Positions 7,875 to 16,976 of a stretch of 64,000 bases of DNA are shown here, in pieces. Each line of letters opens with the position of its first letter. Within the stretch, counting starts at the first letter, position 1. The notes beneath the pieces are model-generated. The model searched no databases. It saw only the letters and a list, made by a program, of their open reading frames with translations, and was not told where the DNA came from. The translations under genes and the position numbers were made by a program. This stretch comes from Bacteroidota bacterium (lineage in GTDB: Bacteria; Bacteroidota; Ignavibacteria; UBA10030; SZUA-254), in the NCBI GenBank assembly GCA_020056225.1, contig JAGVIE010000013.1, positions 80,455-144,454 on the forward strand, written 5' to 3'.

Positions 7875-9104
7875 TTAAGGTCTAAGTAAAACCTTTAAAG
7901 CGTCGCCGTTGATTATCGCTTGAAAACCTTTATCATAATCTACTAATGGAACTTGGTGAGTTACGAAGCCGGCTTTCATGAACCGTTTCGCTAAACCTTT
8001 CTTTAGTATCTCAGTCATAATTTCCCAAGTAGACCAAACCCGTCTGCCGATAACTCCATGAATTGTGATTCCGGGGAAAATTACATGTTTTGAAAAATCT
8101 ACAGGCAGTGTTCCACTCGTCAAGCCGAGCAGAGCAATCTCTCCGCCCATCCGCACAACATTGAATGCATCGTCGTATGCATGGTAACTGCCCGACATTT
8201 CAAGCACGGCATCAACACCAGCACCATGATTCTGCTCTTTCGCGATTTGATAAAATTCTTTCTTCTCTTCAGGGATTGAAACATCGAAACATTCATCAGC
8301 ACCAAGAGATCGAGCCATTTTGAATTTTAATGCTTCTAATTTCTCGTGTGTGTTCTCACCATGCGAGGCGTCGGTTACGAGAATCTTTTTCGCACCGGCA
8401 CCTTTTGCGATAGCAACCGACATCAATCCGATTACGCCGAGACCAAGAACAGCAACTGTTTTACCTTTTATCGATTTAAGAACTTGTACCGTATGTGTAG
8501 CATTTCCGATTGCATCCATAAAACCAACAATCTCTTCAGGTATTTCACCATTTTTGAAAATCAAAACGTTCTCGGCTGGCAGAACCATATACTCAGCATA
8601 TGAACCATCGCCATGCAAACCACGAATCACTGTCTTTGTGCATACATGGTAATCACCAAGCTTGCATTGAGCGCACTCGCCGCAAGTAATGTGCATCTCG
8701 GCTGTAGCGATAAAATTTTTATTCAAATAATCAACAAATGTGTTATCCTTCGCCACTTGTGCGGCAGTGCGATTTTTGATGAACTCCTTGATTTCTTTAT
8801 ACTCCTTCGACTTATGAATTACCTGATTAGCGAGCCGTAGTTTTGCTTTCGTTCCGGCATCGGTTATGCGTCCGCAGAATTCATGTCCTATCGTCACACC
8901 ATCCGGAGAAATATTCGCCATGCTGTTTTTCAAAGAATCTTTTGAATTATAAATACCAACATCAGTGCCGCAGATACCGGCGGCAACAACTTTAAATTGA
9001 ATGTCTTCAGGATTTTGAACTGTTGGTGTCTCCCTCTCAACAAGTTGAAATCCCTTTTGCCAAGCCTGATACATTTGTGGTTTTTGTTTAATGACAGCTT
9101 TCAT
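7875..9104 (-). CDS. Zinc-dependent L-threonine 3-dehydrogenase-like enzyme
   Basis: A 409-residue medium-chain dehydrogenase. The N-terminal GroES-like domain has AGICGTDVGIYN, GHEFCGRI and the structural zinc loop CGECAQCKLGDYHVC. The nucleotide domain has VAVLGLGVIGLM, and the FPGITIHGVIGRRVWSTWE segment matches the TDH group. TDH oxidises threonine to 2-amino-3-ketobutyrate, the substrate of the two KBL-type enzymes downstream. It is about 60 residues longer than E. coli TDH, mostly through an insertion at about residues 85-135 before the zinc loop. The 171-bp gap to acpS leaves open whether it shares that transcript. Confidence 0.8.
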   Translation of the reverse strand: MKAVIKQKPQMYQAWQKGFQLVERETPTVQNPEDIQFKVVAAGICGTDVGIYNSKDSLKNSMANISPDGVTIGHEFCGRITDAGTKAKLRLANQVIHKSKEYKEIKEFIKNRTAAQVAKDNTFVDYLNKNFIATAEMHITCGECAQCKLGDYHVCTKTVIRGLHGDGSYAEYMVLPAENVLIFKNGEIPEEIVGFMDAIGNATHTVQVLKSIKGKTVAVLGLGVIGLMSVAIAKGAGAKKILVTDASHGENTHEKLEALKFKMARSLGADECFDVSIPEEKKEFYQIAKEQNHGAGVDAVLEMSGSYHAYDDAFNVVRMGGEIALLGLTSGTLPVDFSKHVIFPGITIHGVIGRRVWSTWEIMTEILKKGLAKRFMKAGFVTHQVPLVDYDKGFQAIINGDALKVLLRP

Positions 9105-9126
9105 AAGTACTTAATTCCGATTTAGT

Positions 9127-10524
9127 TTATATTGTTTGAGATTTAATAAGTCGCACGGCGAAGGATCCGTCGATGTGATGTTTATGAGGAAACGTCTCAA
9201 TCATCCCTTCTGCTGTAACGACAGCTTTATTAACAAACTTAGATGCATCATCGATTATAAACTCGGGATGTTTCTGCAAAAACGATTTGATCAGTTGATC
9301 GTTTTCCTCAGGCTCAGTCGTACATGTACTGTAAACGAGCGCTCCGCCGGGTTTTAACAATTTTGCCGCATTCTCAAGCAATGCTAGTTGTTGTTTAACA
9401 AGCCGAGGAATATCATCCGGTTCTCGTTTCCATTTTATATCGGGTTTTTTCCTCAGTGTACCTAATCCGGAACAAGGCGCGTCAACCAGAATTTTATCCG
9501 CGGCTGGAATATCCGATATTGAACTATCGCCCACAACCAGTTGCACATTCTTAATGCCGAGCCGGTCACAGCTCAGTTTGATTAAATTTAATTTGCTTTC
9601 ATATTTATCGATTGCTATAATCTCGCCTTGATTATTCATCAGCTCGGCGATAAACGTAGTTTTGCCGCCGGGCGCGGCGCACATATCGATAACACGATCG
9701 CCAGGCTGAGGATTGAGAAGAAGAACGGGAAGAGCCGCGCTTTCATCCTGAATAGAGAAATATCCACTCTGGAAAATGTTCATCTGAGAAATCCCGGATA
9801 GACTCTTTACTTTAATAAAATAATCTATAAGCGTTGATCCTTGGAATGGGACATTCTGCTTTTCGATCAACGAGAGAAATTCCGATGAAGAAATTTTTAA
9901 CTTATTAATACGGAGAGTCAAGCCGGGGACTTCATTATTTGCAATGAGTAGCTTTTCCAAATCCTCACGTCCAAAACGGGGAAGCCATCGCTTTACCATC
10001 CAGGCAGGATGAGAAAAATAAACCGCTATGTATTGATTGAGATCATCATCGGGATTGGGATAATGTATGCCGTCAATCGTCCGAATTATGTTGCGTAATA
10101 CCGCATTCACGAAACCGGCAAACTTATCGCCACGAATCCGCTTAATGAATTCAACAGCTTCATTTACAGCAGCATACTGAGGAACATGGTTAAGAAAAAG
10201 AATTTGGTAAAGTGCAACACGAAGAGCATTACGTACGTTAACCTCCGATTTGGAAAAATTACCGTGCGTGAATCCATTCAGTACCCAGTCGAGTCGCCCT
10301 TGCCAGCGCATAACGCCGTGTACTATTTCTGCAAGTAAACTTTTATCGATGTCGGCAACATCTTTCGACTTAAGCTCGGCATCGAGTAATTTGTCGAGAT
10401 ATGAATCCGTTCTCTCTACACGGTTTAGAATTTTTACAGCGGTTCCGCGCGGACCAGCATAAAGAGTCGGCTTATCCTGATGTAGAACGGTTTGCGTTTT
10501 AAATTCTCCAGTATCAGAATTCAT
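9127..10524 (-). CDS. rsmB: 16S rRNA m5C967 methyltransferase
   Basis: A 465-residue protein. An N-terminal NusB-like RNA-binding domain spans about residues 25-160, followed by a SAM methyltransferase. Motif I is DMCAAPGGKTT (280-290), motif IV DAPCSGLG with C351, and motif VI YSTCTTEPEEND with the catalytic-type C401. Two cysteines are expected for the RsmB/NOL1 family. Its ATG overlaps the stop of the upstream GlmU-family gene by four bases. An unusual N-terminal stretch of about 20 residues precedes the NusB domain. Confidence 0.93.
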   Translation of the reverse strand: MNSDTGEFKTQTVLHQDKPTLYAGPRGTAVKILNRVERTDSYLDKLLDAELKSKDVADIDKSLLAEIVHGVMRWQGRLDWVLNGFTHGNFSKSEVNVRNALRVALYQILFLNHVPQYAAVNEAVEFIKRIRGDKFAGFVNAVLRNIIRTIDGIHYPNPDDDLNQYIAVYFSHPAWMVKRWLPRFGREDLEKLLIANNEVPGLTLRINKLKISSSEFLSLIEKQNVPFQGSTLIDYFIKVKSLSGISQMNIFQSGYFSIQDESAALPVLLLNPQPGDRVIDMCAAPGGKTTFIAELMNNQGEIIAIDKYESKLNLIKLSCDRLGIKNVQLVVGDSSISDIPAADKILVDAPCSGLGTLRKKPDIKWKREPDDIPRLVKQQLALLENAAKLLKPGGALVYSTCTTEPEENDQLIKSFLQKHPEFIIDDASKFVNKAVVTAEGMIETFPHKHHIDGSFAVRLIKSQTI

Positions 10525-11774
10525 TTCACCCCCGCGCTTCGTCTTTCCTCAACGGTGTCGCCAAAAATCTTTCGAACTAACCTTTCATACGCTGCCGACA
10601 TCTTCACATTTCGCCGCGCCATGACGATACGCATGGTGTCGAGCGATTTTTCCAGATCATAGATCGTAAACCCCGTTTGTCCACCCCATGCAAAAGAAGG
10701 AATAAACTTGGATGGCAAACCCGAACCGAAAACATTGTTGGATACTCCGGCAACTGTTCCTGTATCAAACATGACATTTATTCCGGATTTAGAGTGATCG
10801 CCCATGGTCAGTCCAATGAACTGTTGACCGGAATCAATCATCATGTTGTTCACATGAACACGAATCGTACTGTAATTATTTTTCAAATCGCTAGTGTTTG
10901 TATCGGCGCCAAGGTTCACCCAGCTTCCTAAATAGGAATGTCCGAGAAATCCCTCATGCTGTTTATTGGAATAAGACTGGATAATCGAAGCTTCAATCTC
11001 CCCTCCGACTTTGCACCACTTACCGATCGATGTGCCGTGATAAATCTTCGCCCCGATTTTGACAACTGAATTATCACCGATGAATGATGGTCCCTCGATA
11101 ACAGCATTCGGCATGATGATGACGCCTTTACCAATTATTATCGGTCCCTTTTCAGCATCAAGCACTGCGCCCGGTTTGACAACAGATCCTTTACCGATAA
11201 TTATGTTTTTCTTATTGACAAGGTGGGAACCGGCATAAATTTTTCCGGTGATTTTGTTTTTGATCTTTAACCGTCTAAAATCTCTGCTAATTTCTTCGGC
11301 ATTGTGATTCACCAGATCCCAGGGAAACTGGATGATAGTTCCCGAAAATATTTCAGACGGAATATTTTTGAACAACGATTCATCTACTATCCGATTGTTC
11401 AAGTCACCGGATAATTTTGAAAGATTTGTACGTCTAACGAAAGCGGCGGCGATTGTGTCGCCTTGAATGTAAACTTTCTCTATTGTCGAGTTGGATTTAA
11501 GAAATTTCACGAGATTCTCATCAGCCAGAACTCTGCCGTTGATAAACCAAATATCATCGTTCGGTAAACGATTAATTTTCAGAAGCGGGAAATTTTCGGA
11601 AACATTCTCGGCAATATCTTCGCGCATATGAAGAACGGTTTGTATTTTAGGGAACATACACTCGATTTTTTCCCTCAAAGAATAAACTCCGCAATGCAAA
11701 TGGTAAACGGGCCGGAAGTAAACCAGCGGAAGAAAATTCTTACAGTCTTTATCTTCGAATATACAAATTTGCAT
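10521..11774 (-). CDS. GlmU-family sugar nucleotidyltransferase/acetyltransferase (Bacteroidetes type)
   Basis: A 417-residue protein. A weakly conserved nucleotidyltransferase-like half (about 1-170) begins MQICIFEDKDCKNFLPLVYFRPV. A left-handed beta-helix of hexapeptide repeats follows (about 175-380), with IIIGKGVIIMPNAVIEGPSFIGDNSVVKIG written in the repeat rhythm and GSWVNLGADTNTSDLKNNYS. This is the architecture of the alternative GlmU family found in Bacteroidetes and relatives, inferred to make UDP-GlcNAc or a related sugar. It overlaps rsmB by four bases. Confidence 0.85.
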   Translation of the reverse strand: MQICIFEDKDCKNFLPLVYFRPVYHLHCGVYSLREKIECMFPKIQTVLHMREDIAENVSENFPLLKINRLPNDDIWFINGRVLADENLVKFLKSNSTIEKVYIQGDTIAAAFVRRTNLSKLSGDLNNRIVDESLFKNIPSEIFSGTIIQFPWDLVNHNAEEISRDFRRLKIKNKITGKIYAGSHLVNKKNIIIGKGSVVKPGAVLDAEKGPIIIGKGVIIMPNAVIEGPSFIGDNSVVKIGAKIYHGTSIGKWCKVGGEIEASIIQSYSNKQHEGFLGHSYLGSWVNLGADTNTSDLKNNYSTIRVHVNNMMIDSGQQFIGLTMGDHSKSGINVMFDTGTVAGVSNNVFGSGLPSKFIPSFAWGGQTGFTIYDLEKSLDTMRIVMARRNVKMSAAYERLVRKIFGDTVEERRSAGVK

Positions 11775-11851
11775 AAAATTGCTGTTAGTAAAAAACGGAA
11801 TTCCGATTCCTCAGAATTCCGTTTCGTGATAAATTAGCGATGTGTATCCCC

Positions 11852-12076
11852 TTATACCGTAGCTGCCGCCTCTTGAGTTTTCTTACCGTATTTTTTATTA
11901 AAGCGCTCAACGCGTCCGGCTGAATCCATAAGTTTTTGTTTACCTGTAAAAAACGGATGGCATTTCGAACAAATTTCGATCTTCAGATTTCCTGCCGTAG
12001 ATCGTGTCTCAAATATGCTACCGCATACGCAAGTAACAATTGCTTTCTTGTACTGGGGATGAATACCTTTTTTCAT
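11852..12076 (-). CDS. rpmE: 50S ribosomal protein L31
   Basis: A 74-residue L31 of the zinc-binding type. It starts MKKGIHPQY and carries the Zn ligands C16, C18, C36 and C39 (TCVCGS and [14 protein letters not shown]). Presence of all four cysteines marks the zinc-replete isoform rather than the Zn-free paralogue YkgM/RpmE2. It stands alone between the GlmU-family gene and the SPOR protein gene. Confidence 0.96.
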   Translation of the reverse strand: MKKGIHPQYKKAIVTCVCGSIFETRSTAGNLKIEICSKCHPFFTGKQKLMDSAGRVERFNKKYGKKTQEAAATV

Positions 12077-12153
12077 TAAAATTTCTCCAATTCTATATCA
12101 AAATGTGGTATTAATATACGAAGAATCCTTAAGAATCGCAAAATCATCATCTA

Positions 12154-12681
12154 TTAATTCAAGCTTCCTATCCAATAACCATTTTCAAATGCTTCTTGCA
12201 GCTCTTCGGCTGATTGTTTTGCGGCATATACGGTATTGAATTGTCCCAGCGAAACTCTATAATGTTTATCCACACCTACAACTAAAGCAGAGTATCCTGC
12301 CTCTTTCCAGCGAGTGACTTCGTCATCAGCGATTGATTGATTAACATATGAAGCTATATAAATTGTTAAGTTACGATCCGATAGTTCTGCTTTTGAAGGT
12401 TCCGTTACCGGTATTAACAGCGCTTCTGGTTGATCCACCTTTCTCTCTCTCTGTTGTTCATGGTCAGTGACAATCGCATTGTGAGGTTCAGTCTGGATAT
12501 TTTTCTTATCGGAAAATATATAGACAAGAAAGATGAGAGACGCCAACACGATCGATACAAATCCAACAAGTATTATACTGCGGAATAACGGACGCTCCTT
12601 TTGAGGAGAATGCAGTATCGGTTCGTGGTTGATAACATCAACAATCAGCGGTGTTTCTTTTTCTTTTATATTTAACGGCAT
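12154..12681 (-). CDS. SPOR-domain membrane protein
   Basis: A 175-residue bitopic protein. A cytoplasmic N terminus of about 30 residues is followed by one membrane helix (about 33-55, IILVGFVSIVLASLIFLVYIF), a charged linker, and a C-terminal SPOR domain of about 75 residues (LTIYIASYVNQS...RVSLGQFNTVYAAKQSAEELQ). SPOR domains bind denuded septal glycan, so a role at the division site or envelope is likely. The neighbouring genes are not division genes, so the target is unknown. Confidence 0.82.
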   Translation of the reverse strand: MPLNIKEKETPLIVDVINHEPILHSPQKERPLFRSIILVGFVSIVLASLIFLVYIFSDKKNIQTEPHNAIVTDHEQQRERKVDQPEALLIPVTEPSKAELSDRNLTIYIASYVNQSIADDEVTRWKEAGYSALVVGVDKHYRVSLGQFNTVYAAKQSAEELQEAFENGYWIGSLN

Positions 12682-12815
12682 AATGAGGATTGGGAGTGGA
12701 ATTCTTGGTTCATCAAATGTACGACAAGAATATATCTATGTCAAGCAGAATTTATCCGGTGATAATAATAAATGGAGAAAACAATTGTTCTGCAGAAATC
12801 AATTCATACTAAATA

Positions 12816-13838
12816 TTATGCCGCTCTTATCATGTTATATAACATAAGCGTTAGAATTAGCTTTTCATCCTGACTTGAAGATTTAAGTTTTTCGTCCGTA
12901 TCTATTAGCGCTGCGAAACAGCGAGTAAGAGCGCCCGATGAAAATCCCCGGGCAATGGCAATATCATTATCAAGATGCGGAAGTTGTCTTGTAGATAATC
13001 GCAGGGTTTTTATTAATTCATCCTTCGTGATTCTATTTTCCAGAAGGTCCCAAATGATGTACAGCTTTTGAAAATACTTCGTCAACATTACTATCATACT
13101 CACCGGTGACTCGCCCGCTTCCAGCATTCGTTCGAGAATCACTTGTGCCGTAGCGATATCTTTTCTGCCAACTGCCTTTTGAAGCTCAAAGATGTTATAT
13201 TGCTTCGACATCCCAACAACAGCATTAACATCATCAACATCAATCGATTTTTTATCACCAATAAAGATGAAAAGTTTATCTATCTCATTTCGGATTTCTC
13301 TTATAGAATTCCCGACATGCGATTGAATTAGCTGGCACGAATCGGGCGAGGCACTTTTTCCTAACTTTGCGATCTGGTTTTCGATCCATCCCGGAATCTT
13401 ATTATCATACATCCGCTTGAACTCTACAAGAGTCGCATATTTCTCGATTGATTTATTAATCTTCACCCGGAAATCCGGTTTTTCGAGTATCAATACTAAT
13501 ACAGTTGAGGGCAACGCATTTTCGATAAACGGAATCAGATTGTCTTTATTAGTTAATCGATCGAATTCCTTGACGACTACAACACGGTACTCAGCCATCA
13601 TGGGAAATGCTGATGCAAGGGAAACAACATCCCTAGCATCAACATCACTGCCATGAAGTATATCCAGATTAAAACTTTGTGTCGATGAATCAACTGCTTT
13701 ATCGATGATAAGATCAAGCATTTCCTGGATGAGAAAATCTTCTTCTCCGTAAAATAAATATACGGGCGAGAATTTCTTCTGACGGATAGAACGCTCTGCG
13801 TCTTCGTACGAAAGACCGTTTGATTTCGATTTAGCCAT
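12816..13838 (-). CDS. holA: DNA polymerase III subunit delta
   Basis: A 340-residue HolA. The N terminus carries SPVYLFYGEEDFLIQEML, typical of the delta AAA+-like domain, which lacks a functional Walker A. The middle has VVVVKEFDRLTNKDNLIPFIE, and the C-terminal collar helices include LQKAVGRKDIATAQVILERML and MLTKYFQKLY. Delta opens the beta clamp in the clamp-loader complex. It lies 14 bases upstream of the cyclophilin gene stop region and on the opposite side of an intergenic gap from the SPOR gene. Confidence 0.9.
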   Translation of the reverse strand: MAKSKSNGLSYEDAERSIRQKKFSPVYLFYGEEDFLIQEMLDLIIDKAVDSSTQSFNLDILHGSDVDARDVVSLASAFPMMAEYRVVVVKEFDRLTNKDNLIPFIENALPSTVLVLILEKPDFRVKINKSIEKYATLVEFKRMYDNKIPGWIENQIAKLGKSASPDSCQLIQSHVGNSIREIRNEIDKLFIFIGDKKSIDVDDVNAVVGMSKQYNIFELQKAVGRKDIATAQVILERMLEAGESPVSMIVMLTKYFQKLYIIWDLLENRITKDELIKTLRLSTRQLPHLDNDIAIARGFSSGALTRCFAALIDTDEKLKSSSQDEKLILTLMLYNMIRAA

Positions 13839-13852
13839 CGATAGCCGGTGAT

Positions 13853-14515
13853 TTATTTCTTCACATCGGCACGACGAACGGATTCGACCACAACTTTAGT
13901 AAGCGGCACATTCTGGAAGGTCGTCTTCATCTCCTGTTCGCCGCTGCGGGCAATCGCCGGTAGATTTCCGGTCATTACATCCCGGATTTTATCAACTATA
14001 TCCATCCCTTCTATGACTTTACCGAAAACCGCGTATCCATTAGGATCGGCGGCACCGCGATTGAGACTGTTGTTATCGACAACATTAATGAAAAATTGAG
14101 ATGTCGCGCTGTTCGGGTCCTGTGTCCGTGCCATCGCAATCGTACCGCGATCGTTTTTCAATCCGTTATCCGATTCATTCTTGATCGGAGCTTTTGTGGG
14201 TTTTTGTTTGATCGGATCAACCGCCATGAAACCTCCGCCTTGTATCATGAACCCTTTAATAACACGGTGAAACACTGTGTTATCATAATACTTTTCATCG
14301 ACATAGCTGAGAAAATTTTTCACGCTTATCGGCGCTTTGTCACGGAACAATTCTATCTTGATCGTTCCTAACGATGTTTTCATAATTACCACTGGGTTTC
14401 CTTTCTCTGATTTAGGATTATCGAATTTTTTCGCACTTTGTTTCTCCTGAGCCGTTGATAAACTTATCAGAAGTATTAACGCGATGATGATATTGAATAA
14501 TCTTTTAAGCAACAT
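13853..14515 (-). CDS. Exported peptidyl-prolyl cis-trans isomerase, cyclophilin type
   Basis: About 220 residues with an N-terminal signal peptide ([22 protein letters not shown]) and one cyclophilin domain. Recognisable parts are [32 protein letters not shown] (read in segments), the active-site [22 protein letters not shown] and [17 protein letters not shown]. It should fold envelope proteins. I take the ATG at 14515, which has GGAG five bases upstream, instead of the GTG at 14521 that overlaps that SD. Confidence 0.9.
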   Translation of the reverse strand: MLLKRLFNIIIALILLISLSTAQEKQSAKKFDNPKSEKGNPVVIMKTSLGTIKIELFRDKAPISVKNFLSYVDEKYYDNTVFHRVIKGFMIQGGGFMAVDPIKQKPTKAPIKNESDNGLKNDRGTIAMARTQDPNSATSQFFINVVDNNSLNRGAADPNGYAVFGKVIEGMDIVDKIRDVMTGNLPAIARSGEQEMKTTFQNVPLTKVVVESVRRADVKK

Positions 14516-14569
14516 ATACACTCCAAATAAATTGTTGTTGAAATTTACGGATTAGTTAAAATAAATACT

Positions 14570-15256
14570 TTAAAAATAGTAAGCAACACCGAATTTCAGA
14601 CCGATGGCAAAAAAATTCATTCTCGCATTTTTTTTTATCGCACTAATAAAAAGGTTGTTACCATCTGTATCCTTAAACTCGCTCATGAAATTAGCCCGCA
14701 CATCCAGTCCGATCGTCCCAAACAGATGTTCGTCAAAAGCGGTGTTTCCCTCAGCTTCAAGTTTCAAGCCAATTCCACTCGATTGATATAGAGTATCTGA
14801 AATATTGAGATTTTTTGAAAATTGAGCTACGTGATACCCTAATCCTCCTCCGAATTTAAAGAAGAATCCTTCGTTGATAAGAGAATATTCTATAAGCATC
14901 GTCGGCATATGCACATTGAAGGAAAATGTAAAATCCGGAAGCCCTGAAACAGGAGTGCTGTACGATTTAAAAATAAATGCGTATTCAATTTTTGCGCTCC
15001 ACATTTCAGAGATTGGAAAAGTACCGAAACCGAAAAATTCCGGTGCGACACCAAAATCGTCAATTCTGGAAGGCTGCTGAAAACTCGTATTCAGATAATC
15101 GACAATATCGGTGGAGTTGATTAAGGTAATACCCATACCTGCACCAATTCCGTAGTATTGCCTGTTTATCCAGGTTGAGTCGGATTTAGAAAACGCAAAA
15201 TTATGCAGCAGCAATAACAGTCCAAAAGAATACAACAATCTACGTCTCAATGCCAC
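14570..15256 (-). CDS. Predicted outer-membrane beta-barrel protein
   Basis: A 228-residue protein with a signal peptide (LLLLLHNFAFS) and alternating hydrophobic beta strands, ending in FGVAYYF, the terminal-aromatic signature of a BamA substrate. The start appears to be a GTG at 15256 overlapping the flippase-like gene by 17 bases. No family was recognised. The overlap suggests co-expression with that membrane protein. Confidence 0.7.
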   Translation of the reverse strand: MALRRRLLYSFGLLLLLHNFAFSKSDSTWINRQYYGIGAGMGITLINSTDIVDYLNTSFQQPSRIDDFGVAPEFFGFGTFPISEMWSAKIEYAFIFKSYSTPVSGLPDFTFSFNVHMPTMLIEYSLINEGFFFKFGGGLGYHVAQFSKNLNISDTLYQSSGIGLKLEAEGNTAFDEHLFGTIGLDVRANFMSEFKDTDGNNLFISAIKKNARMNFFAIGLKFGVAYYF

Positions 15257-16295
15257 TACCTCCAGTAGAAGGTTCTTGAGTCATTTCTCGTTTTCTCATT
15301 TCTCTGAGATGGAGTTTATCCTTGAAGAAAAAATAAAAACCTAACAGTGTGGTTCCAATAAATCCAATCGCATGGGTGACGGTTGCATAACTTCTCGCAA
15401 GATCGTCACTCACGCCATATAGTCTTGTCAATGTTTGAATGACAAAATAATGATACGATCCTGTTCCTCCGGGAGTCGGAAGTATGAAACCGATGCTCGA
15501 TATCGCCTGAACAACCATAGCAGTGCCCAAATCAAGAGGATATTTCTCCGTCATATTGAAAGCGTAGAACGGAAGAAACTGCATGATAATGTAAAACACC
15601 CAGACTAACACGCTTAAAAGAGCGATCATGAAATAATTTTTCGGTTCTTTCAGAAATAGAAAACCATCCAGGAAAGAGTGTGTTATATGATGAACAAGTT
15701 TTGCATTTTTGGGCGAAAGATGCCGTGTGATAAAATCCAAAATGCGAACAACGATATCACGCCGCATCATGAGAAATGTGAATAATGCGAGCGTCACTAG
15801 GGTCACTATCGAAATCCAGATGCCGGTTTCTTCAAGCCATGGGAATACCTGAGTCAGCGGTCCGGAGTATACAACAGGAATTAGAGCAACAACGATCATG
15901 AAAGATAACATATCAAAAATTCTCTCGACTATAATCGTACCCAATGCGGCACTTCGTGAAATTCCTTCCAACTTACCGATGGCATAAGGACGTGCGATTT
16001 CGCCAAGACGGGAAAAAAGATTGTTCAACATGTAACCGACAATCGTTGCTGAAAAAAGATTCCGGTATTTCAGATCGCGCTTGATCGGGCGCAGAAGATA
16101 TTCCCAGCGCCACGCCCGCAACATATGGCTTATGATCAGCATGGGCAACATCGATAAAGCCCACCAATAATTTGCTCCAGCCAATATCTGCCATACACCG
16201 GCAAAGTCGGTTCCTCTGAATGCGAAATAAAGAAACAATAGAGTCAGACCGATGCTGGCAATATATTTGAACGCAGTTTTTAGATGTTGTGTCAC
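15240..16295 (-). CDS. Flippase-like (LPG synthase TM / UPF0104) membrane protein
   Basis: A 351-residue integral membrane protein with about eight hydrophobic helices. It matches the lysylphosphatidylglycerol-synthase TM region family: RAWRWEYLL near residue 65, FSRLGEIARPY, GTIIVERIFDM, and PTPGGTGSYHYFV. Stand-alone members lack the soluble aminoacyltransferase domain and are annotated as flippase-like. Substrate is unknown. It sits between lolA and the barrel protein, in an envelope-biogenesis neighbourhood. Confidence 0.82.
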   Translation of the reverse strand: MTQHLKTAFKYIASIGLTLLFLYFAFRGTDFAGVWQILAGANYWWALSMLPMLIISHMLRAWRWEYLLRPIKRDLKYRNLFSATIVGYMLNNLFSRLGEIARPYAIGKLEGISRSAALGTIIVERIFDMLSFMIVVALIPVVYSGPLTQVFPWLEETGIWISIVTLVTLALFTFLMMRRDIVVRILDFITRHLSPKNAKLVHHITHSFLDGFLFLKEPKNYFMIALLSVLVWVFYIIMQFLPFYAFNMTEKYPLDLGTAMVVQAISSIGFILPTPGGTGSYHYFVIQTLTRLYGVSDDLARSYATVTHAIGFIGTTLLGFYFFFKDKLHLREMRKREMTQEPSTGGSGIET

Positions 16296-16325
16296 GTAGT
16301 TGTATTCGATTGACTATATGCTCAG

Positions 16326-16976
16326 TTATCTTAAATCGATCACGTCGGCGTCAGCCGGGGCAACATACTGGAAGACGGTATCCGGAATTCCCTGGTTGAT
16401 TTTAATTTCATTTAATGTATATGTCATCAGATTATCGCTTATATCCAGTACCTGGATTTTTTTCATCAGCCATTCTTCAGGATCTACCCAAATTTTCATC
16501 CACTTGAAATTTAATTTATCTTTTTTGGGAGTCAATTTGAGTATGCTGACTTCCTTATCGCCCATCTTTTCATTTCCAAGCATGGCGGCATTATAATTGG
16601 AGGGAAGATTAACGAGCACTTTATCAGGCGAGAAAGATTTAGGATCATCTTTGTATCTATCAATCAGTACCTGATTATTCATTTTACTATAAGACCAAAC
16701 CGATTTCCCATCCGTTACGATGGTTTGCTGTTCCATCTCGATCCGGTATCGATTGCCTTTTTTCATTGTAAATGTACCTGAAAACGATTGCTCGCTTTTC
16801 GTTACTCCGAATTGAACCTGCTGTATGTAGGTTACTGAGGCATCGCGAATAGAGTCGTATCTTTTCTGGAGTTTCTTAATGACGGTTTCGGTTTTATCAC
16901 CGGCAAAGGAATAAGTTACACATAGAAGTAAGCTCATTAAGACTGCTATTGTAATTCGGTTCGGTTTATTCATCAT
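16326..16976 (-). CDS. lolA: Outer-membrane lipoprotein carrier LolA
   Basis: A 216-residue periplasmic protein with a signal peptide (residues 1-25, ending CVTYSFAG). The LolA/LolB fold is marked by KKLQKRYDSIRDASVTYIQQ, FSGTFTMKKGNRYRIE, IVTDGKSVWSYS and WVDPEEWLMKKIQV. It shuttles lipoproteins across the periplasm. Its ATG overlaps the stop of the upstream FtsK paralogue by four bases. ftsK-lolA adjacency is also known in Enterobacteria; here an extra FtsK copy lies between the two. Confidence 0.9.
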   Translation of the reverse strand: MMNKPNRITIAVLMSLLLCVTYSFAGDKTETVIKKLQKRYDSIRDASVTYIQQVQFGVTKSEQSFSGTFTMKKGNRYRIEMEQQTIVTDGKSVWSYSKMNNQVLIDRYKDDPKSFSPDKVLVNLPSNYNAAMLGNEKMGDKEVSILKLTPKKDKLNFKWMKIWVDPEEWLMKKIQVLDISDNLMTYTLNEIKINQGIPDTVFQYVAPADADVIDLR

